Source: Biscogniauxia marginata
Lineage: Eukaryota; Ascomycota; Sordariomycetes; Xylariales; Xylariaceae
Length of the DNA: 64,000 bases
Direction of reading: 5' to 3'
Assembly (NCBI GenBank): GCA_022695795.1
Contig: MU404113.1
Span: 62,001-126,000 of the forward strand
A program made the position numbers and the translations under genes. Of this stretch, positions 36,115-47,673 are shown piece by piece (position 1 is the first letter of the stretch; the number at the start of each line of letters is the position of its first letter). The notes beneath the pieces were generated by a model. It searched no databases. It saw nothing but the letters and a program-made list of their open reading frames with translations, and was not told the DNA's origin.

Positions 36115-36831
36115 ATGAAGAACAACATTCAAAGCCTTGCCATAATACTTCTGGCTTCTATGCCGTTCGGCAACACTGGTGTTGTCCCACCCAAGGAGCT
36201 GTGCCCCAACTGCCCCAAGCCCCTCCACTGTCTCAACCAAGGCTGGGACTGGGCATACTACGAGAACCCGATATTCAACGCCGGCGAGGGTTATCCGACC
36301 TTCAGCGCCGACGCGTACAAGACGCGGGAGCCGCTCTACTCAGACGTGACGCCCTCGATCGGCGGGCAGGTCGGCGCCGGCGCGGGGACCAGCCCCGTGT
36401 ACGGGTCCTCGACCGAACTGAACGCCACGTACTTTGCGCTGAACCACCACGCGTACCTCTACGCCTGCGAGAGCGGCCGCTGGCAGTTCGACATCACCTT
36501 CGTAGACGACGTGGTCTTCGCCTGGGTCGGCGACACGGCGTACTCCGGCTGGACGGACGAGAACGCCGACGCCAAGGCCGTCTGGACGTTCCAGGGGACG
36601 AACCACTTCGGGTCCGCGAGCTTCGTGCAGGAGCTCGACGGCGGCCGGTTCTACCCGTTGCGCTTCGTCTTCGCGGACGGGCAGGCGGGCGGCCGGTTCG
36701 AGCTTACTATCACTAGCCCCAGCGGCATCATCGTTCATCAGTCGGGAAGGGATAGCGACTGGATAGTTCGGTTCTTGTGCGACCTCGCAACTTCTGCTCC
36801 GCGCTTCCCTGAATTTGGCAAGGAAACATGA
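36115..36831 (+). CDS. Small secreted protein with a GLEYA adhesin-like domain
   Basis: A single-exon 238-residue protein. Residues 1-22 form a signal peptide (SLAIILLASMPFGNTG). A Cys-rich start follows (CPNCPKPLHC). From about 45 to 215 comes a lectin-like beta domain with WDWAYYENPIF, HHAYLYACESGRWQFDITFVDD, the calcium/ligand segment FAWVGDTAYSGW, and FYPLRFVFADGQAGGRFELTI. This matches the GLEYA/PA14-like domain of fungal adhesins. Unlike classic adhesins there is no long Ser/Thr repeat region and no GPI signal, so the protein is probably released or attached through other means. The gene body is distinctly GC-rich in an AT-rich environment. A host or cell-surface carbohydrate ligand is plausible but unproven. 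Confidence 0.8.
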   Translation: MKNNIQSLAIILLASMPFGNTGVVPPKELCPNCPKPLHCLNQGWDWAYYENPIFNAGEGYPTFSADAYKTREPLYSDVTPSIGGQVGAGAGTSPVYGSSTELNATYFALNHHAYLYACESGRWQFDITFVDDVVFAWVGDTAYSGWTDENADAKAVWTFQGTNHFGSASFVQELDGGRFYPLRFVFADGQAGGRFELTITSPSGIIVHQSGRDSDWIVRFLCDLATSAPRFPEFGKET

Positions 36832-39800
36832 TTTATTTTAGGCCGTCACTAGGAATCCGGGGCTGAATGAAGGAGATACCTTGATTGCTGTGGTTTACTG
36901 TGTCGTTGCTGTGTTCACTTCGATATCACCCTTTTGGATTGGAAGAAAGGTTAATAATCATGTCGGGTCACTTCATACCAGTCTTTCTCAATCTTATTTC
37001 ATATGGAGGATATTCGTCACCCTAGAAGATCTTAGTATACTAAAACTTTAATGTTTACTTTCCATTTCGAATAAGTTAACGATCGTTAACAGTGAAATCC
37101 TTACGTAAAAATATACCTTGGGGCCGGTGAAACGCTTGCCAAACGAAACTCGGCTATAACAACCCTATGATGGTAGTGCCACGGGAACATTTAGCCCACG
37201 ATTGTGAGCGTGGTTTAAGAGAAAGAAGAAAGAGTTGGTTTCCGCCAGGAGGTACTATTGGTTAGCTGCGTGGACGTACATGGTCAAATGACTTTTGCTT
37301 CCATGGCTCTTTAGTGTGATAACTGTGCGCTCTAAGCCCCGTAGTGACAGTTATGACTAAATCAATAGGCTAACGATGTTTGACATGGGCGTTGAAAATA
37401 TCGATTCGTATTCGACGTGTCATGTTGACTTAGATCAACTTCCAGTATTAGAAAGGAGAGATATTTTCCACTAGGAATATGCAAAGTGTCTCGTTCCTCC
37501 TGTACTTCTATTGTAGGGAGAGGTTGATCTAGTGGATCAACCATTCGTCCCAAGTTCCTGTCATAATGGATGCTCGTGGATATAGGTGAGATCATATAAC
37601 CAGAAGGTATGACGGATCAACTGAGCACTCGAGCCGCATCATTTCTCAATGCAGAGAAATGTTGAGCTTTTTATGACGTCGGCGGTGGGAGTGGAACAAC
37701 GCAGGGACGTACGGCTCGGTGATCCGGTGAAATGCGATACCTGATCGACGATTGGCGAGGGCGTCTTGAGGCTGAAACGGTTTGGACTGCAGAGAGCTTC
37801 GGCAGCGGCTGCTTACTGTGTACAAAGGGTTATCTGGCTTCCTCCCTGGCGTTTCTCGGGTCTGGGGCGACGCGGGAGGCTTAGATATACTTCTAAGACC
37901 TTGATGGGACGAAACAACGCGTTCCAACCTATCGTCTTGCCCCGTTGCCCATCGTTTGCGACGCCTGGGAGACGCAGGTAAGCCAATCCCGCTGCACAAT
38001 GCACACAACCTCATTACCCATCCAGACCCCGATTTGTGGGGGATCCAATATTAGAAGTATCGGCACCAGACATCGCATCGCAGATATCTTGGAGGGTTAA
38101 TGGACATGACATACATACCGCGGATGCTTGGAGTTCCTAAAGAACCACCTTCCTACCTTTCTACTTAGTTAGTGAGTGAGTAATAATATGACTGACCATG
38201 AAACCTCGTAGATATATTTTTACGTATCTATATTTTAATAGATGCATAAGTTGAGTTCAATGCATAGAAATATTTATCGTTCGTTCTGATTAGTATTCTG
38301 AAATGAGTGGTTAGCACTAACACTTGGTCCATACGTGTAAGTTAACTATGTATGTTTAAAACAAGGTCCGTTGTTTCGTGCGTACACAGTAAAGTTGGTA
38401 TGTATTGTATAGTAAGATTGATAAAGCTAGATTTTCGTGCATAACCATGCGTAGTATCGGACCGCTCACCCTCGCTATCCCTGGGGGGATTTTCATATAC
38501 AAACCAGATATTGGACATCAAGCGTTGTTATTGAGTGAATAAGGGTTTCTTTTGCGATCACACAAGTCGGGCTATTCCACCTCGAGAAGGTCCTGCATAT
38601 TTGAGCACGGGGATTTTCCTTGTCCTGTGGCGTTCCGAGTCGCAGATCTCTCTAAGAACCGGAGTCTATATTTGGGGAAGAAGCTCCGGGACTTGAGCAT
38701 GTTATATCTGCATACTATCTAGTTTACTTCGTATCAATGTGGACATACCAACCGCGGTTGCTTTAATCTGAAAATGATGATCATCAATCTTCTCGGTTCT
38801 AATGTGCGTAGCAGCAGAAGACGGACAAGAAAGCAAGAAGATCTCGACGAAAGATGCGTACAAGACGAGGACGCTGCTTGGAAGTTGCACATGAAAACTG
38901 CGAGTTTATCAAAAAAGTGGTTGGTAAAGGCGGGGGAAGTTGAGGTGTCCATTAACACTAGTAACTAGTAGCATTGTTGGCTTGCATCTTTAGCCGCTTA
39001 GGAGCCGGCGAATGCACGCTAATCGTCCTACCGTTACAGCCTTGATAGGCAGGTACCCATTTACAAGGCACCGGTACCACGTAGAAGGTAGGTAACCATT
39101 GATCCCTGCATTTAGATAACCCCGCTAAATCTGGCCTCGCCTTGCCCGATCGGGATAATCTCGATTCCCTGACCCCTTTTTTAAGTCGAGATCAAGACGA
39201 AGAAGAGGTGGAGGACGAGCGCGCTTGTCGAAACGAAAATGAACGAGGCGCAGGTTTTATTTTTTTACTATTCGTATTACGAATCGGTCTGCCTACAGAG
39301 TGATTGGTTTGATTCATCAAAGACATAATACGATTTACTGGCTGTCAACGGTCCAGCATCGTACGAAGTACGCAACTCGGGTGTTCGTCATGCCATCATG
39401 GATAGGGCCTGCGTGGCAAAGGAAATTGCATTATTTCCATTGTTCTGGGAATTATACCCTCCCCAAGAAAGGGCGCTTGATATTTTCATTTTGATGCATC
39501 ACACCGGATATTACGATGCAGATATGGGTAACGTAACCACACCGGCACATTAGTACAGATTAGGTACATACTTGCATATGGAAGGCAAAGACCGGTAAGA
39601 AAGTGGAACAAACGAATTAACTCGTGAGTTCCTTTTACCTAAACTTAGTGTAGGTACACGAAGTCTAAAGTTTCTAAAATAAGTCAGGTGTACCTCGTAC
39701 AAAGAACGAACTATAAATATTAGGTACACAGTACATCGTATACACGTAGATAAGCCCTATGTTGGGTATGTATCTTATACGCATGTAGCATTGTGTGCAT

Positions 39801-40630
39801 ATAAATTGTGTGTTAGCTAAGGGCTTCAATTGATCTAACCACGAGTCTTCTATCAATGTACAAGAACTTGACTTTCTACAACTCCCAACTGACCAAGTAA
39901 AATCCATTTCTTTCGTTCTTCCTCTTCTCTTCCAGCATTTCATCGCCGTCAACTTTCGTTCTTTCGCCCACCAATTACTACCTGTTGCCATCGTACATGC
40001 GAGACGGGATCTCTGCATGATAAAAACCAATAACCAAAAACCCAACCACCACCTCGACACCCGGCGCTAGAGATCGTCTTGCCCCTTGCTCCTCTTGGAC
40101 CCTCGTTTCTTTTCTCCTTTCTCTCGCTGCCCCGTCCAGCCGTCTATTTTCTTGACATATTACTACATAATACATGCGGGACACTCGCTCGACCTTCTTC
40201 TAATTTCTCCGCAAATACCAAAACGAGCCAGCCACTTCGGACTGTCAACGTCCTCAACAACCTCCACATCAGCACCTCAACGCTAGACTAAACAGTTCAA
40301 GTCTAGGATTCCAAGAACCACCCCTGGCTGTTCCTGATCCGCGTTTCTGGCCCGGACTCTTTCTCCACTACTCCATCTGTCACTGCAGATTTATTAGTCC
40401 CTGCTTGCATGCAGTGACGCTAATCCTGATTCTTGAATCAAGTGCAGAAGTTCCGCCACCCAGATAACGATAGATCGCCTAACCTACATCAGGGCATATC
40501 AAAAGACCTGGAGAGCCTGCTGTTACTACTTGCTGGATTTCCCTTCTGGACTACACTCTTTCCTACCTCCCATAACCCCTTTAGTTGATCTATCTATCGC
40601 CTTCGGCCGACGCCCAAGAAGACCGCCAGC
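36832..40630. other. Long gene-poor region including the 5' leader of the BAR gene
   Basis: 3.8 kb with no gene I can support. Short frames near 37650-38010 and 38770-38970 have no family features. The pyrimidine- and CA-rich stretch from about 39900 to 40630 looks like promoter and 5' UTR of the next gene. Confidence 0.5.
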
Positions 40631-42188
40631 ATGAATTTCACCAAGAAGATCGACCGTGCCTTTCAATGGGCCGGCGAGAAGATGGGCCACGAGTCCAAAA
40701 CTAGTCATACCGATGAGTTCAGGATGTTGGAGACAGAGATGGCTCTACGACACGACGGTATAACACTACTGCTCCTAAGTCTGCCGTACAATGACTAACA
40801 CGAGTGAACCCAACAGGCATGGATCGTCTACAGAAGTCGATGAACACCTACGTCAAATCGCTTTCCCGTCGAGGCGAAACTTTCGAGGACAAGGAGAAGG
40901 GATTGCCAGTTAGCTATCTTGGCCGTACAATGATGAGCCACGGTGAAGATTTCGACCCAAATTCCGAATTCGGCACTTGCTTGATTGGTAGGCTTGCTCT
41001 CCTCTCCTCTCCTCTTCCGTCTAAACCGACATCTATGGAAATGGCCTGGCTAACTATATTTAATCTTGCATAGCCATGGGCACGGCAAACGAACGTATTG
41101 CTGGGATCCAAGAAGGCTACGTTGCCCACGCTACCTCATACTGGCTCGAAGGTTTGGAGCGATCTTTGGCTATGATGAGAGAGTACCAGGTTCGTCTACT
41201 TCCTGCAACTTTTAGACTAGCAGGCTTGGATGCTAACATGAGCCATGAATAGTCTGCTCGCAAGAAGCTTGAAAACCGCCGTCTCGCATACGATGCAGCT
41301 ATGACCAAGATGCAGAAGGCAAAGAAGGAGGACTTCAGACTTGAGGATGAACTCCGAGCTTCAAAAGCGAAGTATGAAGAGTCCTCCGAGGACGTATATC
41401 GCCGAATGCAGGACATCAAGGAGGCAGAGGCGGACTCTATTCGAGACCTCACTAATTTCCTCGACTCTGAACTTGACTACTACGAGCGTTGCGCCGATGA
41501 GCTTCGCCGGGTTCGACAAGAGTGGGTGGCAAGCCCGACACAGTCTTCTGCCGGTCCACGATCTTCGGAGCCTAGTGCCTCACGTCGTAGCAGGAGTAAT
41601 ACGGTACAGTCGTACTCCGAGAGGAATGACCGAACTGAACGTTGGGCAACTCGACAAGATATCTACGAGGAAGAGCCAGTTGCCGAGCCCGTGCGCATGC
41701 CAATTCGATCTACTCGTTATGGTGGCAGTGGTAGGGTGTCGCCTGAGGTAGTGCGTCCAAGTATGAACCGAAGCTCTACACTTGGCGGTACTTTCGAAGG
41801 ACCATCCTCGCGATCATCTATATATCGCGAACCTCCCCCGCCTCCACCACCAGATAGTACCTTCCGCAAGACCTCTACCCCCTCTGCCGTGCCTATGAAT
41901 GTCGGAAATCTTCGTAACAATCTACGCCCCGTTAGCAAGATACATACAACTCAGAATTCGAACTCTGATGTCTTTGGCGACGATTACGATACGGCCACCA
42001 GCAGCGGCAGTCCTGAGTACGACCGTAGCGAGAGTCCTGCGACGAGCTACGGAAGCCTAAGCCGGAGTGCCAGTAACGTTGCTTTGCGTACGCCTGCTAC
42101 CACGAAGAAGGCCCCCCCACCCCCGCCCCCCAGCAGAGCAAAGAAGCCAGCACCACCCATTCCAGCCAAGCGAGATATATCATATTAA
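40631..42188 (+). CDS. BAR-domain protein with proline-rich tail, no SH3
   Basis: Four exons: 40631-40757, 40817-40987, 41074-41189 and 41253-42188, encoding 449 residues. The BAR domain spans about residues 1-250. It opens MNFTKKIDRAFQWAGEKMG (a possible amphipathic N-terminal helix), then has ELETEM-type and ERSLAMMREYQSARKKLENRRLAYD segments and a long coiled coil to SELDYYERCADELRRVRQEW. The rest is Ser/Arg-rich and disordered with a PPPPPPPD run and a final KKAPPPPPPSRAKKPAPPIPAKR-like stretch that would bind SH3 domains. BAR proteins sense or make membrane curvature, in yeast at endocytic sites and on the Golgi. Yeast Rvs167 carries an SH3 domain, whereas here the protein offers SH3 ligands instead. 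Intron 3 uses the GTTCGT donor. Confidence 0.87.
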
Positions 42189-43106
42189 GACCTTGTCACA
42201 CCGTATCAAGCTGCGCTGAAAGTGACTCCTATGCTACTATCACGTGTGGTTGGAAAACGGCGCGGATTATGAGATGAACGGGGGTTTTCTTAGATGGTGC
42301 GTACCCGTTGCCTTAGCTACGGTATCCAGCACGGCTTTAGGAGGCGGGGGTTCTTGACAGCTTGTCATCGTCATCGCTGAGAGGCGATTTACATGGGCAA
42401 GCCTTTCACAAGTATCATTAGTGTGGATATCCATTACTGTTTATGTTATCGTGGGAATTTTTATAGAAGGGGATTGTCCTATGGATTAATTAGGAAATTG
42501 ATTGCATGGCGTCGGGTGCTTTCATATAATAGAAGAGCTGAGCAGAGCTCTAGAACCTGGTCCGGTTCAGCTGGGAAATGATTATGGACTGGCTCCTTTT
42601 TATGATTTACAAGTCTCACATCTGTTCTATGTGTGCGGAATATCTTTGTGATATGTAATGCGCTCGATTCAGTTTCAGAGCCGTACTCCCGATTACATCA
42701 GGTACCTAGGTAGGCCACAAATTGTTCAGCAGGTAGAGAATGAAGTAATATTTTGAAGGACATGTTTTCACATGAGTATAGGCCCATTAATATTAGTACC
42801 AGTTCTCGCTTTCGGATTAATTCAGGTTTGATACGAGAACCGCTCAGATTTCCAATCTACCATACCTAGTCCTTCCCCACACCCAGTGACTCATGTCATA
42901 AGGGCGATATGTTTCAGTTCACTGAGAAGAAGAGAGAACAAGTCAGCAAGATAATGTCCCTCTTGCACACGTCAAGAAAAGTTTTCTTCTCCTTCACTGC
43001 TGGTGCCGGGGGAGTAGAAAGGGGTAGGGAAAGGGGGGTGTGAGAGGAGAGTGGTATCGGATAGGGGAAGTAATTAGGAAAACAAAAAGGAAAAAGAAAT
43101 CAAAAC
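42189..43106. other. Convergent 3' flanks
   Basis: No gene. A GGTACCTAGGTAGG palindromic motif lies at 42701-42714. Confidence 0.6.
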
Positions 43107-44559
43107 CTACTTCTGGACCTGCTGCCCGACCTTCATCGGCTCGTACGTGACCTCCTCGCCCTCGTCCCTTCCCAGGTCGAACTGCTCGGCGCGCACGGCC
43201 TTCGCGCGGTCCGCCAGCGCCGGCAGCGGCGCGAGGTCGTAGTCGCTGGCGAGATGCCAGAAGAAGGTGCTGCTGATGCGCACGAGCGGGCGGTCGGGGG
43301 CCTCGGCGCGCCGCCGCTCCGCGACCGCGAGCGTCGCGTCGTTGACGACCACCTCGTGGTAGCCGGCCTTGACGAGCCCGCCCGTCAGGTGCTCTAGCTG
43401 CTTGCCCGCTTGCACTAGGAGGTAGCTACCTCCCGGTCCCGATCCCGCGCCATCGGAGGAGGAGGAGGAGGAGGAGGAAGTGGGAGGAGGGGGAGGAGGG
43501 GGGATCCTCACGGCGATCCGCCGGCCCGTGTTGCGCGCCCAGACGTGCAGGCCCGGGTACCGCGAGCGCCCGTGGATGGTGAGGAAGTTCAGGTCCGTGT
43601 GGAAGCCCGCCAGGATGGTGTCCTTGGCGCCGTACTTGACGAGGTCGGAGGCGGTGGGGGCGAGGAGGTGGGGGCTAGGTAGGCGGTGGATGGGTTAGGG
43701 CCGAATGATTGATTCACTTACGGGATCGGATCATTGTGAACGTGATATACGCGGATGAGGATTGTTCGTTTTCTTCAACACGTGGGGATCGGAGAGTTAG
43801 GTTGAACTTACCCGTATCGTCCCGCGTCGCTGAATGTCGAGGCCGGTAGACCCATGCCGACGGCCGCCATCTCGGCGAGCCCGGTGACACTGATCTCACA
43901 CACTTATTAGCTCACAAACTTGCTTCCTCCCTCCCCTTTTCCTTTTCTCGTGTCATTTTGCTTTCCTTCTTTCCTTCCTTTCCTCTCCACTCATATATTT
44001 TCACCACTTACGCGCTCTTCATGCTGTTCCCCCACTTCTCCATGGTAGGGGTCCAGCGCTCCCGGATCCCGTCGGCCTCGGGCACGACGTTGGGCGCGTT
44101 GAGCCCGGGGAACGCCGTCTCGTAGGGCGCGGGCTCGTTCATGCGCCAGAAGAAGCGGCACTTGGGGTCGGGCTCGTGGCCGCCGATGTCGAGCGGCCGC
44201 TGGTCGGGCGCCAGGCGCCGGATCACGTCGAGGCAGGGCTCGTCGACGGCGCACTTGGGGCGCTCTGTGTTCTCGAGCGTCACGCCCACCTGGTACCCCA
44301 GCTCGGGCCGCTCGTCGCGCCGCAGCGCCGCCGCGGGCTGCGCGAAGTAGTCCTCGAGCAGGTCCAGGAACGCCGCGTTGTCGGACTCCGACACCCGCCC
44401 GTCGTGCAGCACGAGCGCGCCGTAGGTGATCAGCGCGTGCGCGGCCTTCTCGCACTCGATCAGCACGGCGGGGGAGTCCCGCGGCTGTGCGAGGAAGATG
44501 TCTAGGTCGATGACGGGGAGGTCCATCGGGGGCTCCTCGGTTGTTGTCATTGTTACCAT
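43107..44559 (-). CDS. 2-oxoglutarate/Fe(II)-dependent oxygenase (isopenicillin N synthase-like)
   Basis: Exons 44012-44559, 43812-43889 and 43107-43674 give 397 residues. The N-terminal DIOX_N-like region starts LPVIDLDIFLAQP. The jelly-roll core holds the metal triad His234-x-Asp236 (GFHTDLNFLT) and His315 (AGYHEVVV), and Arg341-x-Ser343 (LVRISS) for the 2-oxoglutarate carboxylate, so the active site is intact. Between the HxD strand and the distal His is a low-complexity insert of about seven Pro and eight Ser, encoded by a GGA-type microsatellite. Plant-like DIOX proteins of this kind in fungi oxidise small molecules. The substrate is unknown. No synthase gene is adjacent; the nearest oxygenase is the PhyH gene about 3 kb to the right. 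Very GC-rich coding sequence. Confidence 0.85.
43457..43500. repeat. (GGA)n microsatellite inside the oxygenase coding sequence
   Basis: About a dozen GGA/GGG triplets. On the coding strand they give the Pro and Ser runs. Confidence 0.85.
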
Positions 44560-45193
44560 ACTTTCCCCCTTTTCTTTTCACTGGTATCCCTCTACTTACT
44601 TGCTTCCTTTATGGACTTTTACTTCTTCGCTTTTTCTTTCGTTGTGTGGGCTGTTATATGTAAATGCACTTATACTGCGAGGGTAGGTAGGTACCTGTTT
44701 CAATGGACGAAGGCCCAATTAGGTACAAGGGAAAAGCTATTAATAACATGTGCCTCGAGCACTTACTTATAGTACTCGCTGGTCGGCGAACCCCGCTAAT
44801 CATCCTGACTTGACCCCCTTAACTTTATTAATAATATAAATAGGTAATATTGTTAAGAATTGGTATTTAAGGTGATTAATAAATAAAACATGAAATTTTT
44901 ATAACCCGATTTTAACATAAATTAAAAACTAATTCTTGATTTTTAATAGACATTCTATGTATATAATAATAAACAAAGTATAACCTCGGTACGTTGAAAT
45001 CAGTGTCGAATGCGCGCAAAAGACCGACGAGAATTTAGGTACTACCTAGAGTAGGTAGCAGTGCCCAACGCACCAAGATGAGGGCTACGTCGACCGAAAC
45101 ACATGTTGGGACCTAGATATCTGGCGTCTGAGATCTTGGGCACTAATGATGGACACTCTTTTGTAAAGGTGTATACAACGACGACTTGCAATA
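44560..45193. other. Intergenic with a strongly AT-rich block
   Basis: Positions 44821-44990 are very AT-rich with TTAATAAT-type runs. A GTAGGTAGGTACC motif lies at 44682-44696. No gene. Confidence 0.6.
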
Positions 45194-46117
45194 TCATGAC
45201 ATTGAAATCAACCTTGCCTCGCAGACCAGAGCCTGCACAATCTGCTCCGTAGCAGTGAAACGGTCGTGCCAACAGTCTTGGATGACAGTACCACAGCACA
45301 GATGACCGGACGCTGGAAAGTCTCGGTTCTCGAAGCGATGCTCGACCTCCTCGTCATCCAGGTCACTACAGGGCTCCTCACCGGCCATAATGAAATACAT
45401 GACCGAGCCAAGGGCGAAAATATCGTCTGCCTGAGTAGGCACATAATCTCGGCTCCACGCTCGGGATTCGTACCTCGGTCCAGGAGCACAAGTAGAAGAC
45501 GTCCACGTCCCATCAGGAAGCGAGCTTCCAGCGAAATCACAGATCCGTAAGTCCAAATCCTCATCCAGCAGAAAATTGCGTGGTGCGACATCATTATGCG
45601 TCACCCCTACGCCGTGGATAACTGCCAGAGCCTCAGCTGCCTGTAGCACCCACCTTAGTCGGATAACGAGACCAACTCTGTTGTTGTAGCCTGGCTTCCG
45701 GATGTAGCTCTCCAGGTCTCCGTTGGGGTAGTTTTTCAACGTCAGGGTGCAAGACTCAGGGTCCCAATCAATCACCTCTGGGGTAAAAGAGCTAGCCCCG
45801 ACCATGCGATAAATCGAGGCCTCGCGCTCCATACTCTGACGATTTTCCTTCTCCTTGTCAGGATAATAAGGATTCATTTTAGGGGTCTTGGCGACGTGGC
45901 CTGAGGGTAATAGTTCGACAAAGGCCGTCCTTCCCATACGGATATAGTCCCCCTTTGTAACGTAGTATACATCTCCTTCATCTGGCTGCTGAGGGATTCT
46001 GAAGACGTCGTCGGGCCAATGGGGATGTTTCTTCCGTTCCCAGGAGCCTGGGATGGGTCTGTATCGGATACGAGGAGGATCAGGGAGAGAGTCTAGGTCT
46101 TTTACGTTGGCAGGCAT
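45194..46117 (-). CDS. Divergent protein kinase-like protein (DFA instead of DFG)
   Basis: A single-exon 307-residue protein covering one kinase-like fold. No clear Gly-rich loop is seen (YIRMGRTAFVELL). The beta-3 Lys is K77 in HVAKTPK, with a possible alpha-C Glu99 (MEREASIY). The catalytic loop HNDVAPRNFLL contains Asp176 and Asn181. The metal-binding motif is DFAGS (194-198), with Ala for the Gly of DFG. Asp232-x4-G (DDIFALG) marks subdomain IX. The catalytic Lys, Asp, Asn and Asp are therefore present while HRD reads HND. Such small kinase-like genes are expanded in plant- and lichen-associated sordariomycetes (general knowledge); activity is uncertain. There are no other domains. Confidence 0.75.
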   Translation of the reverse strand: MPANVKDLDSLPDPPRIRYRPIPGSWERKKHPHWPDDVFRIPQQPDEGDVYYVTKGDYIRMGRTAFVELLPSGHVAKTPKMNPYYPDKEKENRQSMEREASIYRMVGASSFTPEVIDWDPESCTLTLKNYPNGDLESYIRKPGYNNRVGLVIRLRWVLQAAEALAVIHGVGVTHNDVAPRNFLLDEDLDLRICDFAGSSLPDGTWTSSTCAPGPRYESRAWSRDYVPTQADDIFALGSVMYFIMAGEEPCSDLDDEEVEHRFENRDFPASGHLCCGTVIQDCWHDRFTATEQIVQALVCEARLISMS

Positions 46118-47673
46118 GACAGTTAGTCTTGGGCTAAACGAGCTTCACTTTTGGTGTATCCTGCTGCTCTACAGCGGTAGAGTCGTGTCGAGGTGAGAGG
46201 AGGAAGAAGAATCGATGAGCGGACAGAACATTAGCGAACAAGTGCCAAAGCATGATCCAGGCTCGTCGAGAGAATCGCTCAGCAGTGGTGAACATGCAGC
46301 AACGATCCGTTTTGCCGCAGCGTTTATTGGAGTTATAAAAAGTGTCGGTTATCTAAATGGCAAGTAGGAGTGTAGCGGAACTAAGAGATTAGAAAACTGG
46401 ACTGGGAGAAGCGCAGAAGGCATCAAGGCCGTTCCCAATGGCATTGTCCTTGATAATCTTTGACCGCAGTATATCGCCTATAGCGGATGGGTTGCTCTCG
46501 AGGGAGGAAAAGTGACAAGATCCGAACGAAGATGCGTTTCGCGGCACTTTGGTCCGTGCGAGCCGGCGCTCAGCTACAATAGCTACCCAGCCACCCATGA
46601 AGCACAGCTACAAATCAGCTAGGATTAAGGTTGTCAGCCGAAAATGGGCAAATCACGAATTCGTCAAGCCAATCAACACTGATAGTAAGGCCAACCCAAA
46701 GTTGAAGGTTCAACTTCGGCGGCAGACTGGATGCATGGAAGTTGACCGAATTCAATCTGGCCAGTTGCGTAAAGGCGGAAGAGAACAAGTCAATAGCGGT
46801 AGAAACAAGGGAGGAAGGGCAACCGCATCGACGACAAAGTACATTAATTCGGAAAGTATTTCAGTGTTGATCACCCATCGAAAGATATGTAGTAGACAAC
46901 CGTACAGATGTACATACCTCTGACTTCACCACACATTGAGGCCTCACCGGCGTCCTCTATTCCCATCCACAGTCACGGCTAACCTAGCCTGGATCTGGTA
47001 GATACGAAATGAGGGTGATGCGGTGCCGCTCGAGGAAGAGGAGGCCAATGTATTGAAAGTCAAGGTAATCCTGAAATAGTCGACTCCGAGAATAGCTTTC
47101 TCGCTCATACTAGGCGTACCCTAGCACCTCCAACCTTAGGAAGATAGAGCATCTGCACGATGGTGTACTAAAATCAGCGATCGCCAGCGGGTGCGTTATG
47201 TTAGTTTGTCAAGATGCACATAATAATCTTAACAATAATCCTCACTGGTGTAGCCGACAGTTTCGAACTAAGGCAGGTCGATGATGAGATTTAGGCATAG
47301 TAACGAATGGAATAAATAAGTGGTAGATATTTCTATCATTTATGATTATTCCTTCCAATTATATAAGTCAACGTTGGAAAGAAGAAGAAAATGCCGTCCG
47401 TCGTATGAAAATAGGGGGTTTATTATATCACGCAGAATCGACAATTAGGGATATGTTGATGGTCGTGTACTGCCTATGATTACAACATCGATATTATGAA
47501 ATATTCTTCCAACTGCGAAATAACGAGAAGAAAATACATTAAGATTCGATAATAGACTTAATCCTGAGAAGACATGAGCTGAAGTCCGATTTGAATTCAA
47601 GTTCTTTCCTATTTACTAGCTAGATGTATCTCCATTAAATTCTCTTGGGCACAGAAAGAAAATCAAATAAATT
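46118..47673. other. Intergenic
   Basis: 1.55 kb. A 124-codon plus-strand frame at 46549-46923 is basic and without relatives I know; I do not call it a gene. AT-rich to the right. Confidence 0.5.

Noticed and set aside
46549..46923. 124-codon plus-strand frame
   Set aside because: Basic composition but no recognisable domain, no splice partners and no start context.
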